Shown: piece after piece, positions 35,003 through 43,577 of the stretch
Layout of the letters: the number at the start of each line of letters is the position of its first letter
Position numbering within the stretch: the stretch's first letter is position 1
From: Flavobacteria bacterium MS024-2A
Lineage (GTDB): Bacteria > Bacteroidota > Bacteroidia > Flavobacteriales > Flavobacteriaceae
Assembly: GCA_905182305.1 (NCBI GenBank)
Contig: CAJJBB010000007.1
Location: 1 to 64,000 of the forward strand
Direction: 5' to 3'
Length of the DNA: 64,000 nt
Notes under the pieces: model-generated
Told to the model about the DNA's origin: nothing
Database searches by the model: none
Seen by the model: only the letters and a program-made list of their open reading frames with translations
Translations under genes and position numbers: made by a program

Positions 35003-35689
35003 ATGACACATAAATTACTTCTTTTCTTCTTTTCATCATCCTTTTTTTTCTATAGCTTTTCACAGGACCTTGAGCAACGAAATTTAGCCATGGGTCCCTT
35101 TTTTAGTTTAAGTGTTTATTCGGGTCTTGATGTAAAGCTAATTAAATCTGACGTTAATAAAGCAGTGGTTTTTGGTGACCATAAAGACGATGTTATTCTT
35201 ACCTTAAAAAGAAATACCTTAAAAATCAAATTGTCAACTAAAAGTATTTTAGACCCAGGCTATACCTATGTAGAACTATACCACAGCAAACCCTTAGATA
35301 AAATAACCGCTCACCAAGGATCTTCTGTTGCTTCCGAGGAACCTATTAAACAAACAAGTCTAAAGCTTGTCGCAAAAACAGGGGCAGAAATAAAAGTAAC
35401 CACATTTACAGAACGCTTAGAAGTGAATACTAATACAGGCGGACGGGTGGGTCTAAAGGGTAGCGTCGTTAACTTGAATTTAATCGTATCAACAGGCGGT
35501 ACGTGTGATGCAGAAAAACTTGTTTCGAAACAAAGTGAGATTAGAATGACAGCCGCAGGTTACGCTCACATAACGGCTACAGAATTAATAGACGCTAAAG
35601 TTTTTGGAGGTGGTGTGTTGCGGGTCTATGGTGGGCCAGTCAAACAAATTACACAAACAAAACTTGGGGGAAAGATTATTATAAGATAA
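35003..35689 (+). CDS. GIN-domain (DUF2807) exported protein
   Basis: This 228-aa protein has a signal peptide (to about YSFSQ) followed by a repeated right-handed beta-helix. It starts LDVKLIKSDVNKAVVFGD and ends with short Gly-rich turns (GGGVLRVYGGPVKQI). This is the head GIN domain found in many Bacteroidota envelope proteins. Some relatives are called putative autotransporter adhesins, but function is not known. Confidence 0.85.
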   Translation: MTHKLLLFFFSSSFFFYSFSQDLEQRNLAMGPFFSLSVYSGLDVKLIKSDVNKAVVFGDHKDDVILTLKRNTLKIKLSTKSILDPGYTYVELYHSKPLDKITAHQGSSVASEEPIKQTSLKLVAKTGAEIKVTTFTERLEVNTNTGGRVGLKGSVVNLNLIVSTGGTCDAEKLVSKQSEIRMTAAGYAHITATELIDAKVFGGGVLRVYGGPVKQITQTKLGGKIIIR

Positions 35690-35694
35690 TAAAG

Positions 35695-35765
35695 AGGCAT
35701 CGAGCGGATTCGAACCGCTGTAGAAGCTTTTGCAGAGCTTTGCCTAGCCACTCGGCCACGATGCC
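35695..35765 (-). tRNA. tRNA-Cys (GCA)
   Basis: The minus strand folds into a 71-nt cloverleaf: acceptor GGCATCG/CGATGCC, anticodon loop with GCA (CTCTGCAAAAG), T arm AGCGG-TTCGAAT-CCGCT, and discriminator U, which is typical of tRNA-Cys. CCA is not encoded. Confidence 0.96.
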
Positions 35766-35795
35766 TTTCGGCAAAAGTAATACTATTTAATCAAT

Positions 35796-36161
35796 TTATA
35801 GTGAAGAACGAATGAGTTCTCTTTTAACCGCCACTTCATCCACATTTCCTCCTATTGGCGGATTTTTTTTTGCCACTTTTACCTTTGCTTTTTGTACTGT
35901 CGTGTGCTCTTTTAATATTCTGTTAAGAATACGATCAACCACATTTTCTAATAGTTTTGCACGCTGCATCATTTCAGTTTTTATAATCTCATATAGCGCG
36001 ACGTAGTCCACCGTGTCTTTAATAGAGTCTGTTTTAGAGGATTTTTTTAAATCTGTTTCAACAACAACATTAACAATGTAATCACTACCAATTTTTTCCT
36101 CCTCTTCCATACAACCATGAAAGGCATATAAACGAATATTCTTCAAGTAAATTTTTCCCAT
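35796..36161 (-). CDS. folB: Dihydroneopterin aldolase
   Basis: This 121-aa enzyme of folate synthesis splits dihydroneopterin to hydroxymethyl-dihydropterin and glycolaldehyde. KIYLKNIRLYAFHGCMEEEEKIG at the N-terminus and VDYVALYEIIKTEM in the middle are family signatures. The late KAKVKVAKKNPPIGGNVDEVAV carries the catalytic Lys region. It is divergent from glnS. Confidence 0.93.
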   Translation of the reverse strand: MGKIYLKNIRLYAFHGCMEEEEKIGSDYIVNVVVETDLKKSSKTDSIKDTVDYVALYEIIKTEMMQRAKLLENVVDRILNRILKEHTTVQKAKVKVAKKNPPIGGNVDEVAVKRELIRSSL

Positions 36162-36218
36162 AATATTTCAACAAATATAAAGACTGTTTTCTTGATACCT
36201 TACAAAGCATCCATTCAT

Positions 36219-36226
36219 TATCTTTG
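36219..36226 (+). promoter_or_regulatory. TATCTTTG -7 box for glnS
   Basis: This exact match is 20 bp upstream of ATG 36246. A TTG is at 36192-36194. It lies inside the longer track ORF and so supports the internal start. Confidence 0.65.
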
Positions 36227-36245
36227 CAGTAAACAAAAAAAAGGA

Positions 36246-37916
36246 ATGGAGCGTCCCCTACACTTTATTGAACACATTATTGAAGAAGACTTAACCACAG
36301 GTTTTTCTAGAGAAAACCTTCGTTTTCGTTTCCCCCCAGAACCCAACGGTCATTTACACATTGGTCATGTAAAAGCAATTTGCCTAAATTTTAATTTAGG
36401 AAAGCGCTACAATGCGCCCGTTAATCTTCGCTTTGACGATACTAATCCAGCAAAAGAAGAACAACAATATGTAGACGCGATAAAAGAAAACATCCAATGG
36501 CTAGGCTATAATTGGGACAAAGAATGTTATGCCTCAGATTATTTTGACCAGCTCTATCTTTGGGCACAGTATTTAATTTCTAAGGGACTAGCTTATGTTG
36601 ATTCTCAAGATTCTGCCGCTATAGCATCACAAAAAGGAACGCCCACTACTCCAGGAAGAAATAGCCCTTTTAGGGACCGATCTATTGAAGAAAACAGCAT
36701 CCTTTTTTCAGAAATGAAAAACGGAAAGCATTCCGAGGGTTCACATGTTCTTAGAGCAAAAATTGACATGGCCTCTTCCAACCTTCTTTTACGGGACCCT
36801 GTTCTTTATAGAATTCTTTACAAAACACACCACAGAACAGCAGACACTTGGTCCATCTATCCTCTTTACGATTGGACACATGGAGAGTCAGACTATATAG
36901 AACATATTTCACATTCTCTTTGTACTTTGGAATTTAAACCCCACCGAGACCTCTACGAGTGGTTTTTAGACGCCTTAAGCCCGCTCAACAACCTTCGCCC
37001 TAAACAACGTGAGTTTGCCAGAATGAACCTCTCCTACACGGTCACAAGTAAGCGCAAGCTAATGGAACTTGTCAGCGCCAATCATGTAAGTGGCTGGGAT
37101 GACCCTAGACTTCCCACAATATCTGGCCTTAGAAGAAGGGGTTATACCCCCGCTTCTCTTCTTAATTTTGTTGATTCTGCAGGCGTCGCCAAGCGGGACA
37201 ATGTTATTGACATGAGTTTATTAGAGCATTCAATTCGAGAAGACCTCAATGTTAATTCACCCCGTGTTATGGCCGTTCTTAACCCAATTAAGCTTACAAT
37301 TTCTAACTACCCAGATGGACAAGAGGAGTTTTTAGAAGGAGAAATTAATCCTGAACAATTAGATCTTGGAACAAGAAAAATACCATTTTCGAAAAACATC
37401 TTTATTGAAAGGGACGACTTTAGAGAGAGTGCAAACAAAAAGTTTTTTCGCCTTACCCTAGAAAAAGAGGTTCGCTTAAAAAACGCATATATAATTAAAG
37501 GCGAATCCGTTATCAAAGATAAAGATGGAAATATTACAGAAATTTTTTGTACTTATGATCCAGACAGTAAAAGCGGAAGTGGTTCAGAGGCAAGTATGCG
37601 AAAAGTTAAGGGAACATTACATTGGGTATCTCAGCAACACGCTTTGCGTGCAGAAGTGCGATTATATGATCGCTTATTTCAAGTCTCTTCACCTGATCAA
37701 GACAAGCTAGTCGATTTCAAATCACACCTAAACCTCGGCTCTCTGTCTACAATAACGGCTTTTGTTGAGCCCAGCTTAAAGGGCGCTAAGGACTACGAAA
37801 ACTATCAGTTTCAACGTTTAGGATATTTTGTTGTTGACCCAGATAGCACCCTCGAATTGCTTGTTTTTAATAAAACGGTTGGTTTACGCGATACTTGGTC
37901 TAAACAGAACCAATAA
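36246..37916 (+). CDS. glnS: Glutaminyl-tRNA synthetase
   Basis: This class I synthetase of 556 aa charges tRNA-Gln. The HIGH motif is in PPEPNGHLHIGHVKAI and the KMSKS variant is VTSKRKLMEL. The C-terminal anticodon-binding barrels are complete. ATG 36246 (MERPLHFIEHIIEEDL) fits the family better than the track start 36192, and a promoter box lies between the two. Confidence 0.96.
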   Translation: MERPLHFIEHIIEEDLTTGFSRENLRFRFPPEPNGHLHIGHVKAICLNFNLGKRYNAPVNLRFDDTNPAKEEQQYVDAIKENIQWLGYNWDKECYASDYFDQLYLWAQYLISKGLAYVDSQDSAAIASQKGTPTTPGRNSPFRDRSIEENSILFSEMKNGKHSEGSHVLRAKIDMASSNLLLRDPVLYRILYKTHHRTADTWSIYPLYDWTHGESDYIEHISHSLCTLEFKPHRDLYEWFLDALSPLNNLRPKQREFARMNLSYTVTSKRKLMELVSANHVSGWDDPRLPTISGLRRRGYTPASLLNFVDSAGVAKRDNVIDMSLLEHSIREDLNVNSPRVMAVLNPIKLTISNYPDGQEEFLEGEINPEQLDLGTRKIPFSKNIFIERDDFRESANKKFFRLTLEKEVRLKNAYIIKGESVIKDKDGNITEIFCTYDPDSKSGSGSEASMRKVKGTLHWVSQQHALRAEVRLYDRLFQVSSPDQDKLVDFKSHLNLGSLSTITAFVEPSLKGAKDYENYQFQRLGYFVVDPDSTLELLVFNKTVGLRDTWSKQNQ

Positions 37917-37918
37917 CC

Positions 37919-38854
37919 CTATTCTTCTTTTTTATCTTTTTGTTTTCTATTGTTCTCCTTCATAGCTTCACCAATTTGATTGCTTGCACTAAACGAAGCA
38001 ACCATATTGTTTAACATTTCACTTCCTGCTTGAGGAGAATTCGGCAATAAGATTAAGTTGCTATTGGTTTCCCCCCCTATAGATTGTAGCGTATCATAAT
38101 GTTGAGTTACAACAATTAATGCCGATGCTTCTTGCGAGTTTATACCAACGTTATTTAACACATCAACTGACTCTTCTAGCCCTCGTGCTATTTCTCTTCG
38201 CTGGTCGGCGATTCCTTGTCCTTGAAGTCTTTTGCTTTGTGCCTCTGCCTTTGCTTTTTCTACAATCAGGATTCTTTCTGCATCACCCTCATATTGAGCC
38301 GCTACTTTTTTTCGTTCAGCAGCATTAATTTTATTCATTGCTGCTTTTACTTCAGCATCAGGATCAATATCTGTAACAAGCGCTTTAATTATGTCGTAAC
38401 CATAGTTTATCATTGCATCATTTAACTCTCCTTTTACAGCATCAGCAATCTCGTTTTTTTTCTCAAAAACATCGTCTAATTTCATTTTGGGAACAACCGC
38501 CCTTACCACGTCAAATACGTATGACGTTATCTGGTCTTGAGGATAGTCGAGCTTATAAAAAGCTTCATACACTTTTTCTTGGATTATTTTGTATTGGACA
38601 GAAACCTTAAGCTTTACAAAGACATCATCTTTTGTTTTTGTTTCCACAATAACATCGAGTTGTAAAATACGAAGGCTAATTCTACCTGCAATCCTGTCTA
38701 CTAAAGGTATCTTGAAGTGTAGTCCGGATTGACGAATCGATAAGAATTTCCCAAAGCGCTCTACTATTGCTGAGGACTGTTGTTTTACTACAAAGAAACC
38801 AGTAAATATAATCAGCGCCCCAAGGCCAAAGAGTAAGTATGTAATTATGCTCAT
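37919..38854 (-). CDS. SPFH-domain membrane protein (QmcA/slipin-like)
   Basis: This 311-aa protein has one N-terminal span (about 5-23), an SPFH/band-7 domain (about 25-190, with VKQQSSAIVERFGKFLSIRQSGLHFKIP) and a coiled-coil rich in Ala, Glu and Arg (about 190-245). Such proteins assemble into large ring scaffolds in the membrane and often modulate proteases. Its start overlaps the gltX stop by 4 nt, so the two are co-translated. Confidence 0.92.
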   Translation of the reverse strand: MSIITYLLFGLGALIIFTGFFVVKQQSSAIVERFGKFLSIRQSGLHFKIPLVDRIAGRISLRILQLDVIVETKTKDDVFVKLKVSVQYKIIQEKVYEAFYKLDYPQDQITSYVFDVVRAVVPKMKLDDVFEKKNEIADAVKGELNDAMINYGYDIIKALVTDIDPDAEVKAAMNKINAAERKKVAAQYEGDAERILIVEKAKAEAQSKRLQGQGIADQRREIARGLEESVDVLNNVGINSQEASALIVVTQHYDTLQSIGGETNSNLILLPNSPQAGSEMLNNMVASFSASNQIGEAMKENNRKQKDKKEE

Positions 38855-40341
38855 AATATTTGTTTAAAGTTTAAATGTTCAATTAATTTGTTTATTCTTT
38901 TTAAAGATACTTCTTTCCCCAAAACAGAACAAACTTTAAAAATGTCAGGGCCCGTAAGTTTTCCCACGAGTGCTAATCTAAACGACTGCATTAATATCCC
39001 CATAGAGACTTCATTTTTTTTGCTCCATGATATTATTTGTTCCTGAAATAAATCAACATCATCTTCTTCTATTAATGTTTTCTTTATTTGTTCTAGTACA
39101 GCTTTGGGGTTTTTGTCGTTAATTTTCTCAATCACTTTTTCATCGTAAGGATATGTGCTTTCTATAAAAGTCAATTCGTCTTTTATATCATCAAGAATAT
39201 TTAGCCTCTCCTTAACCAATCTAATTAGCGAGAGGTGTTTGTTTTCTTCAAACGGAGATAATAGTTCTTTTACCCTGCTTACCGAATAAATTTCTTCGAC
39301 ACTCATTTTTTGTAATTGCTGCTGATTTATCCACTTTGCTTTTTCATAGTCAAATCGAGCCCCTCCTTTTTGAACCCCTTTTGTGTTAAATGCTTTTTCT
39401 AATTCCTTTAATGAATACACCTCTTTTTCTATTCCTTCATTCCAACCCAGTAATGCTAGATAATTTACCATTCCACTTGCCAAAAACCCCATTTCTCTAA
39501 ACCCAGGGGTTTCTTTTCCCCATTTTAGTGGAAATACTGGATAACCATCTTTATCACCATCTCTTTTAGACAACTTACCCTTACCTACAGTCTTAAGTAT
39601 TAATGGGAGGTGCATGAATTCAGGTGTTTCCCATCCAAAAGCAGTATAAATTAATTTATGGATTGGCAGTGAAGGCAACCACTCTTCCCCACGAATTACA
39701 CAGGTAATTTCCATTAGATGATCATCAACAACATTGGCAAAGTGATATGTCGGCATTCCATCGCTTTTCATTAAAATTTTGTCATCCAAAGTGTCGGTTT
39801 TAACCCTGACAACCCCTCTTATTAGATCTTTTACAATGACCGTTTGATTCGATTCTACCTTAAGCCTTATTACAAACTCTTTTTTTAACGCTTCTGTTGT
39901 TTCTTTTTCTGTTAATGTAAGACTGTTTTTGAATTGTAACCTGTTCTGATGACCATACTTAAAAGTTTCGCCTTTTTTTTCTGCTTCTTTTCTTTCCTCG
40001 TTAAGACGTTCAGCTTTATCAAAAGCGTAATATGCGGCGCCTTTTTTTATAAGGGTCTGTATGTGATCTGCATAAATATTTTTTCGTTCACTTTGACGGT
40101 ATGGTCCAAATTCACCGCCGTTTTTTGGCCCTTCATCTGGGTTCATTCCACACCATTCCAACGCCTCCTGTATATAGTCTTCACTTCCCTCCACAGATCT
40201 ATTTTGATCAGTGTCTTCTATTCGGAGCACAAACACCCCGGCCTTTTTTTTGGCAAACAAGTAATTAAATAAAGCGGTTCTCAATCCACCAATATGTAAA
40301 GGGCCTGTTGGGCTAGGCGCAAAACGCACACGTGTTTTCAT
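38851..40341 (-). CDS. gltX: Glutamyl-tRNA synthetase
   Basis: This class I synthetase of 496 aa charges tRNA-Glu. It has RFAPSPTGPLHIGGLRTALF with the HIGH-type motif, and the KMSKS-type motif KLSKRDGDK. I chose ATG at 40341 (MKTRVRFAPSPTG) over the track start 40443. The extra 34 residues are not family-like, and a TATATTTG box lies 10 bp before the ATG. With glnS also present, it likely charges only tRNA-Glu. Confidence 0.95.
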   Translation of the reverse strand: MKTRVRFAPSPTGPLHIGGLRTALFNYLFAKKKAGVFVLRIEDTDQNRSVEGSEDYIQEALEWCGMNPDEGPKNGGEFGPYRQSERKNIYADHIQTLIKKGAAYYAFDKAERLNEERKEAEKKGETFKYGHQNRLQFKNSLTLTEKETTEALKKEFVIRLKVESNQTVIVKDLIRGVVRVKTDTLDDKILMKSDGMPTYHFANVVDDHLMEITCVIRGEEWLPSLPIHKLIYTAFGWETPEFMHLPLILKTVGKGKLSKRDGDKDGYPVFPLKWGKETPGFREMGFLASGMVNYLALLGWNEGIEKEVYSLKELEKAFNTKGVQKGGARFDYEKAKWINQQQLQKMSVEEIYSVSRVKELLSPFEENKHLSLIRLVKERLNILDDIKDELTFIESTYPYDEKVIEKINDKNPKAVLEQIKKTLIEEDDVDLFQEQIISWSKKNEVSMGILMQSFRLALVGKLTGPDIFKVCSVLGKEVSLKRINKLIEHLNFKQIL

Positions 40342-40350
40342 TTTTTTTTT

Positions 40351-40358
40351 CAAATATA
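40351..40358 (-). promoter_or_regulatory. TATATTTG -7 box for gltX
   Basis: This exact minus-strand match is 10 bp upstream of ATG 40341 and decides that start. Confidence 0.65.
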
Positions 40359-40401
40359 ATCTCTTCTTATCGATATACATTAGTCTCCCATCCAAAACAT
40401 G

Positions 40402-40409
40402 TATATTTG
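40402..40409 (+). promoter_or_regulatory. TATATTTG -7 box for ybeY
   Basis: This exact plus-strand match is divergent from the gltX box. It lies 57 bp before the TTG of the track ORF but only 15 bp before ATC at 40424, a position typical for the first codon in this genome. Confidence 0.55.
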
Positions 40410-40465
40410 CAAAAAACAGTAACATCATAGTTTTTAATAACATACCAGATTACCTCAATACTAAA

Positions 40466-40849
40466 TTGATCCAAGATTCACTTCAGGCATTTGTTTCGGA
40501 CTATGGCTATTCTATAGATAGACTTTCATATAACTTTATTTCTAAAGAAGCCATGCTCGCACTTAACATTAAACACCTTAACCACTCTACACACACAGAT
40601 ATAATAAGTTTTGATTATTCCTCAAAGCTCACCCTTAGGGCAGAGTTTTTTGTTTCTCCCTGGGCTGTTTCACGATCAGCTGACGACCTCTCTCAAAGCA
40701 TTGTAAATGAGATGCTTAGGGTCATTTCTCATGGTGTTTTACATTGCGTAGGTTTTAACGATAAAAGCGATTCTGATAAAAGTTTAATGCGCCTTGAAGA
40801 AAACAAGTTTATTAACATGTTCCACGTGAAACCTACACTCCATGTTTGA
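40466..40849 (+). CDS. ybeY: Endoribonuclease YbeY (16S rRNA maturation)
   Basis: This metal-dependent RNase acts in 16S rRNA maturation and ribosome quality control. LNIKHLNHSTHTDIISFDY and the metal site HGVLHCVGFND are family signatures. The track starts at TTG 40466 (127 aa), which loses the first beta strand. The same frame stays open upstream and reads IIVFNNIPDYLNTKL from an ATC codon at 40424. That would give about 141 aa, the usual length. The true start may be a rare codon, or ATG may be misread. The end overlaps mnmG by 8 nt and contains a parS-like site. Confidence 0.9.
   Translation: MIQDSLQAFVSDYGYSIDRLSYNFISKEAMLALNIKHLNHSTHTDIISFDYSSKLTLRAEFFVSPWAVSRSADDLSQSIVNEMLRVISHGVLHCVGFNDKSDSDKSLMRLEENKFINMFHVKPTLHV
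40818..40833. promoter_or_regulatory. parS-like site 1
   Basis: TGTTCCACGTGAAACC matches the widespread ParB-binding consensus TGTTNCACGTGAAACA at 15 of 16 positions. It lies inside the 3' end of ybeY, where it encodes MFHVKP. It is the inverted near-copy of site 2 at 42715. ParB binding is inferred. Confidence 0.75.
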
Positions 40850-42713
40850 TTCTAAATACGATGTTATTGTCGTTGGCGCTGGCCATGCTGGCTGTGAAGC
40901 TGCTGCTGCTGCCGCAAACCTAGGTTCCTCAACTCTTCTTATAACGATGAACCTTCAAACCATCGCCCAGATGTCATGTAATCCAGCTATGGGTGGAATT
41001 GCAAAAGGCCAAATTGTAAGAGAAATAGACGCTCTAGGCGGTTATAGCGGAATTGTTTCAGACAGAAGCGCGATTCAATATAAAATGCTCAACCAATCCA
41101 AGGGCCCTGCCATGTGGAGCCCAAGGGTTCAGTCCGACAGAAGCATGTTCAGTCTTGAGTGGCGCTCTATGCTTGAGAAAACACCAAATTTAGATTTTTA
41201 TCAAGAAACGGTTGTTGATCTAATTGTCGAGAACCAAAAGATCCAGGGCGTTATCACCTCTCTTGGCATTAAAATTTATGCCAAATCTGTGGTTTTAACA
41301 AACGGAACATTTCTTAATGGCCTTATTCATATTGGTGAAAAAAACTTTGGGGGTGGACGTGCAGGTGAATCCGCGTCTGTTGGTTTAACAGCTGTTCTGG
41401 AAAGTATCGGTTTTGTTTCCGGACGAATGAAAACTGGAACCCCACCAAGGGTTGATGGCCGGTCTTTGGACTATTCAAAAATGTCGGAACAACCGGGAGA
41501 TTTAAATCCCTCAAAATTCTCTTTTACGGATTTAACCAAACCATTGTCTAATCAAATTAGTTGTCATATTACTCACACGAATTTGGATGTTCATGATATT
41601 CTCCGCTCCGGTTTTGGTCGTTCCCCGATGTTTAACGGAGCCATTAAAAGTACGGGGCCACGCTATTGCCCTTCAATTGAAGACAAGATTGATCGCTTTA
41701 GTGATAAATCTCAACATCAAATTTTTGTTGAACCTGAAGGATGGAACACCGTAGAGGTCTATGTTAATGGTTTTTCAACTTCTCTTCCAGAAGACATACA
41801 ATACAAAGCTCTTAAGTCCGTTTCTGGCTTTGAAAACGTTAAGTTTTTCAGACCCGGATATGCTATCGAATATGACTACTTTCAACCTACCCAGCTTTTC
41901 CACAGCCTAGAAACAAAAGCCGTACAAAACCTTTTTTTTGCAGGCCAAATTAATGGTACAACCGGATATGAAGAAGCTGGTGCACAGGGAATTATTGCAG
42001 GGATTAATGCTCACCAAAACAACAAAGACCTTCCTCCTTTTGTCTTGGGCAGAGAAGAGGCATACATAGGAGTTCTTATAGACGATCTAATCCTCAAGGG
42101 AACTGAGGAACCATATCGTATGTTCACCTCTAGAGCCGAATACAGAACTCTTTTGCGTCAAGACAACGCAGACGAACGCTTAACTCCTAGAGCACACTCT
42201 ATTGGACTAGTTAATGATGAGCGCTTAAAAAAACTAGAAACAAAAAACCAACAACGCAAAAACCTTGTGTCTTTTTTAAAAAAAACCAGTTATAACCTTA
42301 AGATTGCAAATGTTGTTTTAGAGTCTAAAAGATCAGACACCGTTAAACAAACGGATAAGTTTGCCAAATTACTGTCAAGACCAGCGATTACCAGAAAGGA
42401 ACTTGACTACTTTCCTGAAATAAAGAGATATATAGCTCAGGAAGATATTACAGACGCTGTTTTTGAACAAGCTGAAGTTGAGATTAAATATGCCGGTTAC
42501 ATTGAGAAAGAGCGACGCAATGCGGATAAATTAAAACGTCTAGAAAACATTAAGATTCCTAAAGACTTTGATTTTGAAATTTTAGCCTCCCTTTCTTTCG
42601 AGGCTAAAGAAAAGCTTAACAAGTTGCGGCCAAGCACACTGGCTCAAGCTTCGCGCATCAGTGGGATTAATCCTAGTGACATAAGCGTTCTCTTGGTTTC
42701 AATGGGAAGATAA
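40842..42713 (+). CDS. mnmG: tRNA uridine-5-carboxymethylaminomethyl modification enzyme MnmG
   Basis: This 623-aa FAD enzyme acts with MnmE to modify the wobble uridine of some tRNAs. The FAD motif is VVGAGHAGCEAAAAAANLG. MSCNPAMGGIAKGQIVREIDALGG and NGTFLNGLIHIGEK are hallmark blocks. The C-terminal helical domain for MnmE binding ends in LAQASRISGINPSDISVLL. It is flanked on both sides by parS-like sites. In many bacteria mnmG (gidA) lies near the replication origin. Confidence 0.97.
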   Translation: MFDSKYDVIVVGAGHAGCEAAAAAANLGSSTLLITMNLQTIAQMSCNPAMGGIAKGQIVREIDALGGYSGIVSDRSAIQYKMLNQSKGPAMWSPRVQSDRSMFSLEWRSMLEKTPNLDFYQETVVDLIVENQKIQGVITSLGIKIYAKSVVLTNGTFLNGLIHIGEKNFGGGRAGESASVGLTAVLESIGFVSGRMKTGTPPRVDGRSLDYSKMSEQPGDLNPSKFSFTDLTKPLSNQISCHITHTNLDVHDILRSGFGRSPMFNGAIKSTGPRYCPSIEDKIDRFSDKSQHQIFVEPEGWNTVEVYVNGFSTSLPEDIQYKALKSVSGFENVKFFRPGYAIEYDYFQPTQLFHSLETKAVQNLFFAGQINGTTGYEEAGAQGIIAGINAHQNNKDLPPFVLGREEAYIGVLIDDLILKGTEEPYRMFTSRAEYRTLLRQDNADERLTPRAHSIGLVNDERLKKLETKNQQRKNLVSFLKKTSYNLKIANVVLESKRSDTVKQTDKFAKLLSRPAITRKELDYFPEIKRYIAQEDITDAVFEQAEVEIKYAGYIEKERRNADKLKRLENIKIPKDFDFEILASLSFEAKEKLNKLRPSTLAQASRISGINPSDISVLLVSMGR

Positions 42714-43577
42714 ATGTTTCACGTGGAACACATGATAAAGAAAGAATTCTCCTTTAAGGCAAAAGACCATCTGGTTTCCAAAGAAATCTTTGAGATCAAA
42801 TGGAACGAAAAAGGCAATTATGCAGAGACAAGTCTTCCAAAAGGCATAGTTCTCTCACGCTATTATGAAACAGAGGATTATAATTCACACAAGACAGAAA
42901 CAAAGACGATTTTAGATTTACTATATAAAACAGTTCAAAAAAGCATGCTGTTTTATAAGGAAGGATTCGTTAGGCCTCAAATAAAAGGCAATGTTCTTGA
43001 TATGGGTGGAGGCGTTGGTGTTTTCGCAGCTTATTTAGCACACAGAAAATTTGAGACTACCGTGGTTGAGCCGAGCAAAAAAGGACATGAAGCATGCACT
43101 AAAAAAGGGCTTAACACCTATCTTTCTGTTGCGGATCTACCTAAAACAAAGCGATATTCTGCCATAACTATGTGGCATGTTTTAGAGCACTTAACCTCCC
43201 CAGAGAAAATACTTCAAGAATTACACACCCTGATGGAGGCAGATGCGCTGCTGATTGTTGCCGTTCCAAATTTTAATAGCCACGATGCCAGATATTATGC
43301 CTCAGAATGGGCGGCGTTAGACGTTCCAAGGCATCTATGGCATTTTACACACAAGGGCTTGATGGACTTGGTAGAGCCACTGGGCTTTGTGTTTAAGGCA
43401 CAAAAGCCTTTATGGGTTGACGTTTTTTACATTTCTTATCTTTCAGAAAAAAACAGGAACAAAAAACTTTCTTTTTTAAGGGGTTTACTAGTTGGAATTA
43501 TATGCACTTTTAGGGCCTTGTTTGATGGCGAACACTCTTCAAACATTTATGTTTTTGAGAAAAAAACTATTCACTAG
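42714..43577 (+). CDS. Class I SAM-dependent methyltransferase
   Basis: This protein of up to 287 aa has the SAM-binding loop VLDMGGGVGVFAAYLAHR, followed by VVEPSKKGHEAC and WHVLEHLTSPEKILQEL. It is of the Methyltransf_23 type; the substrate is unknown. Track start 42714 abuts the mnmG stop and includes a parS-like site in its first codons (MFHVEH). ATG 42732 (MIKKEFSFKAKDH) would leave parS untranslated and is equally possible. The 3' end overlaps holB by 11 bp. Confidence 0.88.
   Translation: MFHVEHMIKKEFSFKAKDHLVSKEIFEIKWNEKGNYAETSLPKGIVLSRYYETEDYNSHKTETKTILDLLYKTVQKSMLFYKEGFVRPQIKGNVLDMGGGVGVFAAYLAHRKFETTVVEPSKKGHEACTKKGLNTYLSVADLPKTKRYSAITMWHVLEHLTSPEKILQELHTLMEADALLIVAVPNFNSHDARYYASEWAALDVPRHLWHFTHKGLMDLVEPLGFVFKAQKPLWVDVFYISYLSEKNRNKKLSFLRGLLVGIICTFRALFDGEHSSNIYVFEKKTIH
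42715..42730. promoter_or_regulatory. parS-like site 2
   Basis: TGTTTCACGTGGAACA is the reverse complement of TGTTCCACGTGAAACA, a perfect fit to TGTTNCACGTGAAACA. It is inverted relative to site 1, with 15 of 16 bases shared, 1.9 kb away. It overlaps the first possible codons of the methyltransferase. Confidence 0.8.

Noticed and set aside
38119-38610. Plus-strand ORFs opposite the SPFH gene
   Set aside because: They overlap each other in several frames and are shadows of a well-conserved minus-strand gene.
40329-40334. CACGTG core near the gltX start as a third parS
   Set aside because: Flanks read GCACACGTGTTTT and do not fit TGTTNCACGTGAAACA.
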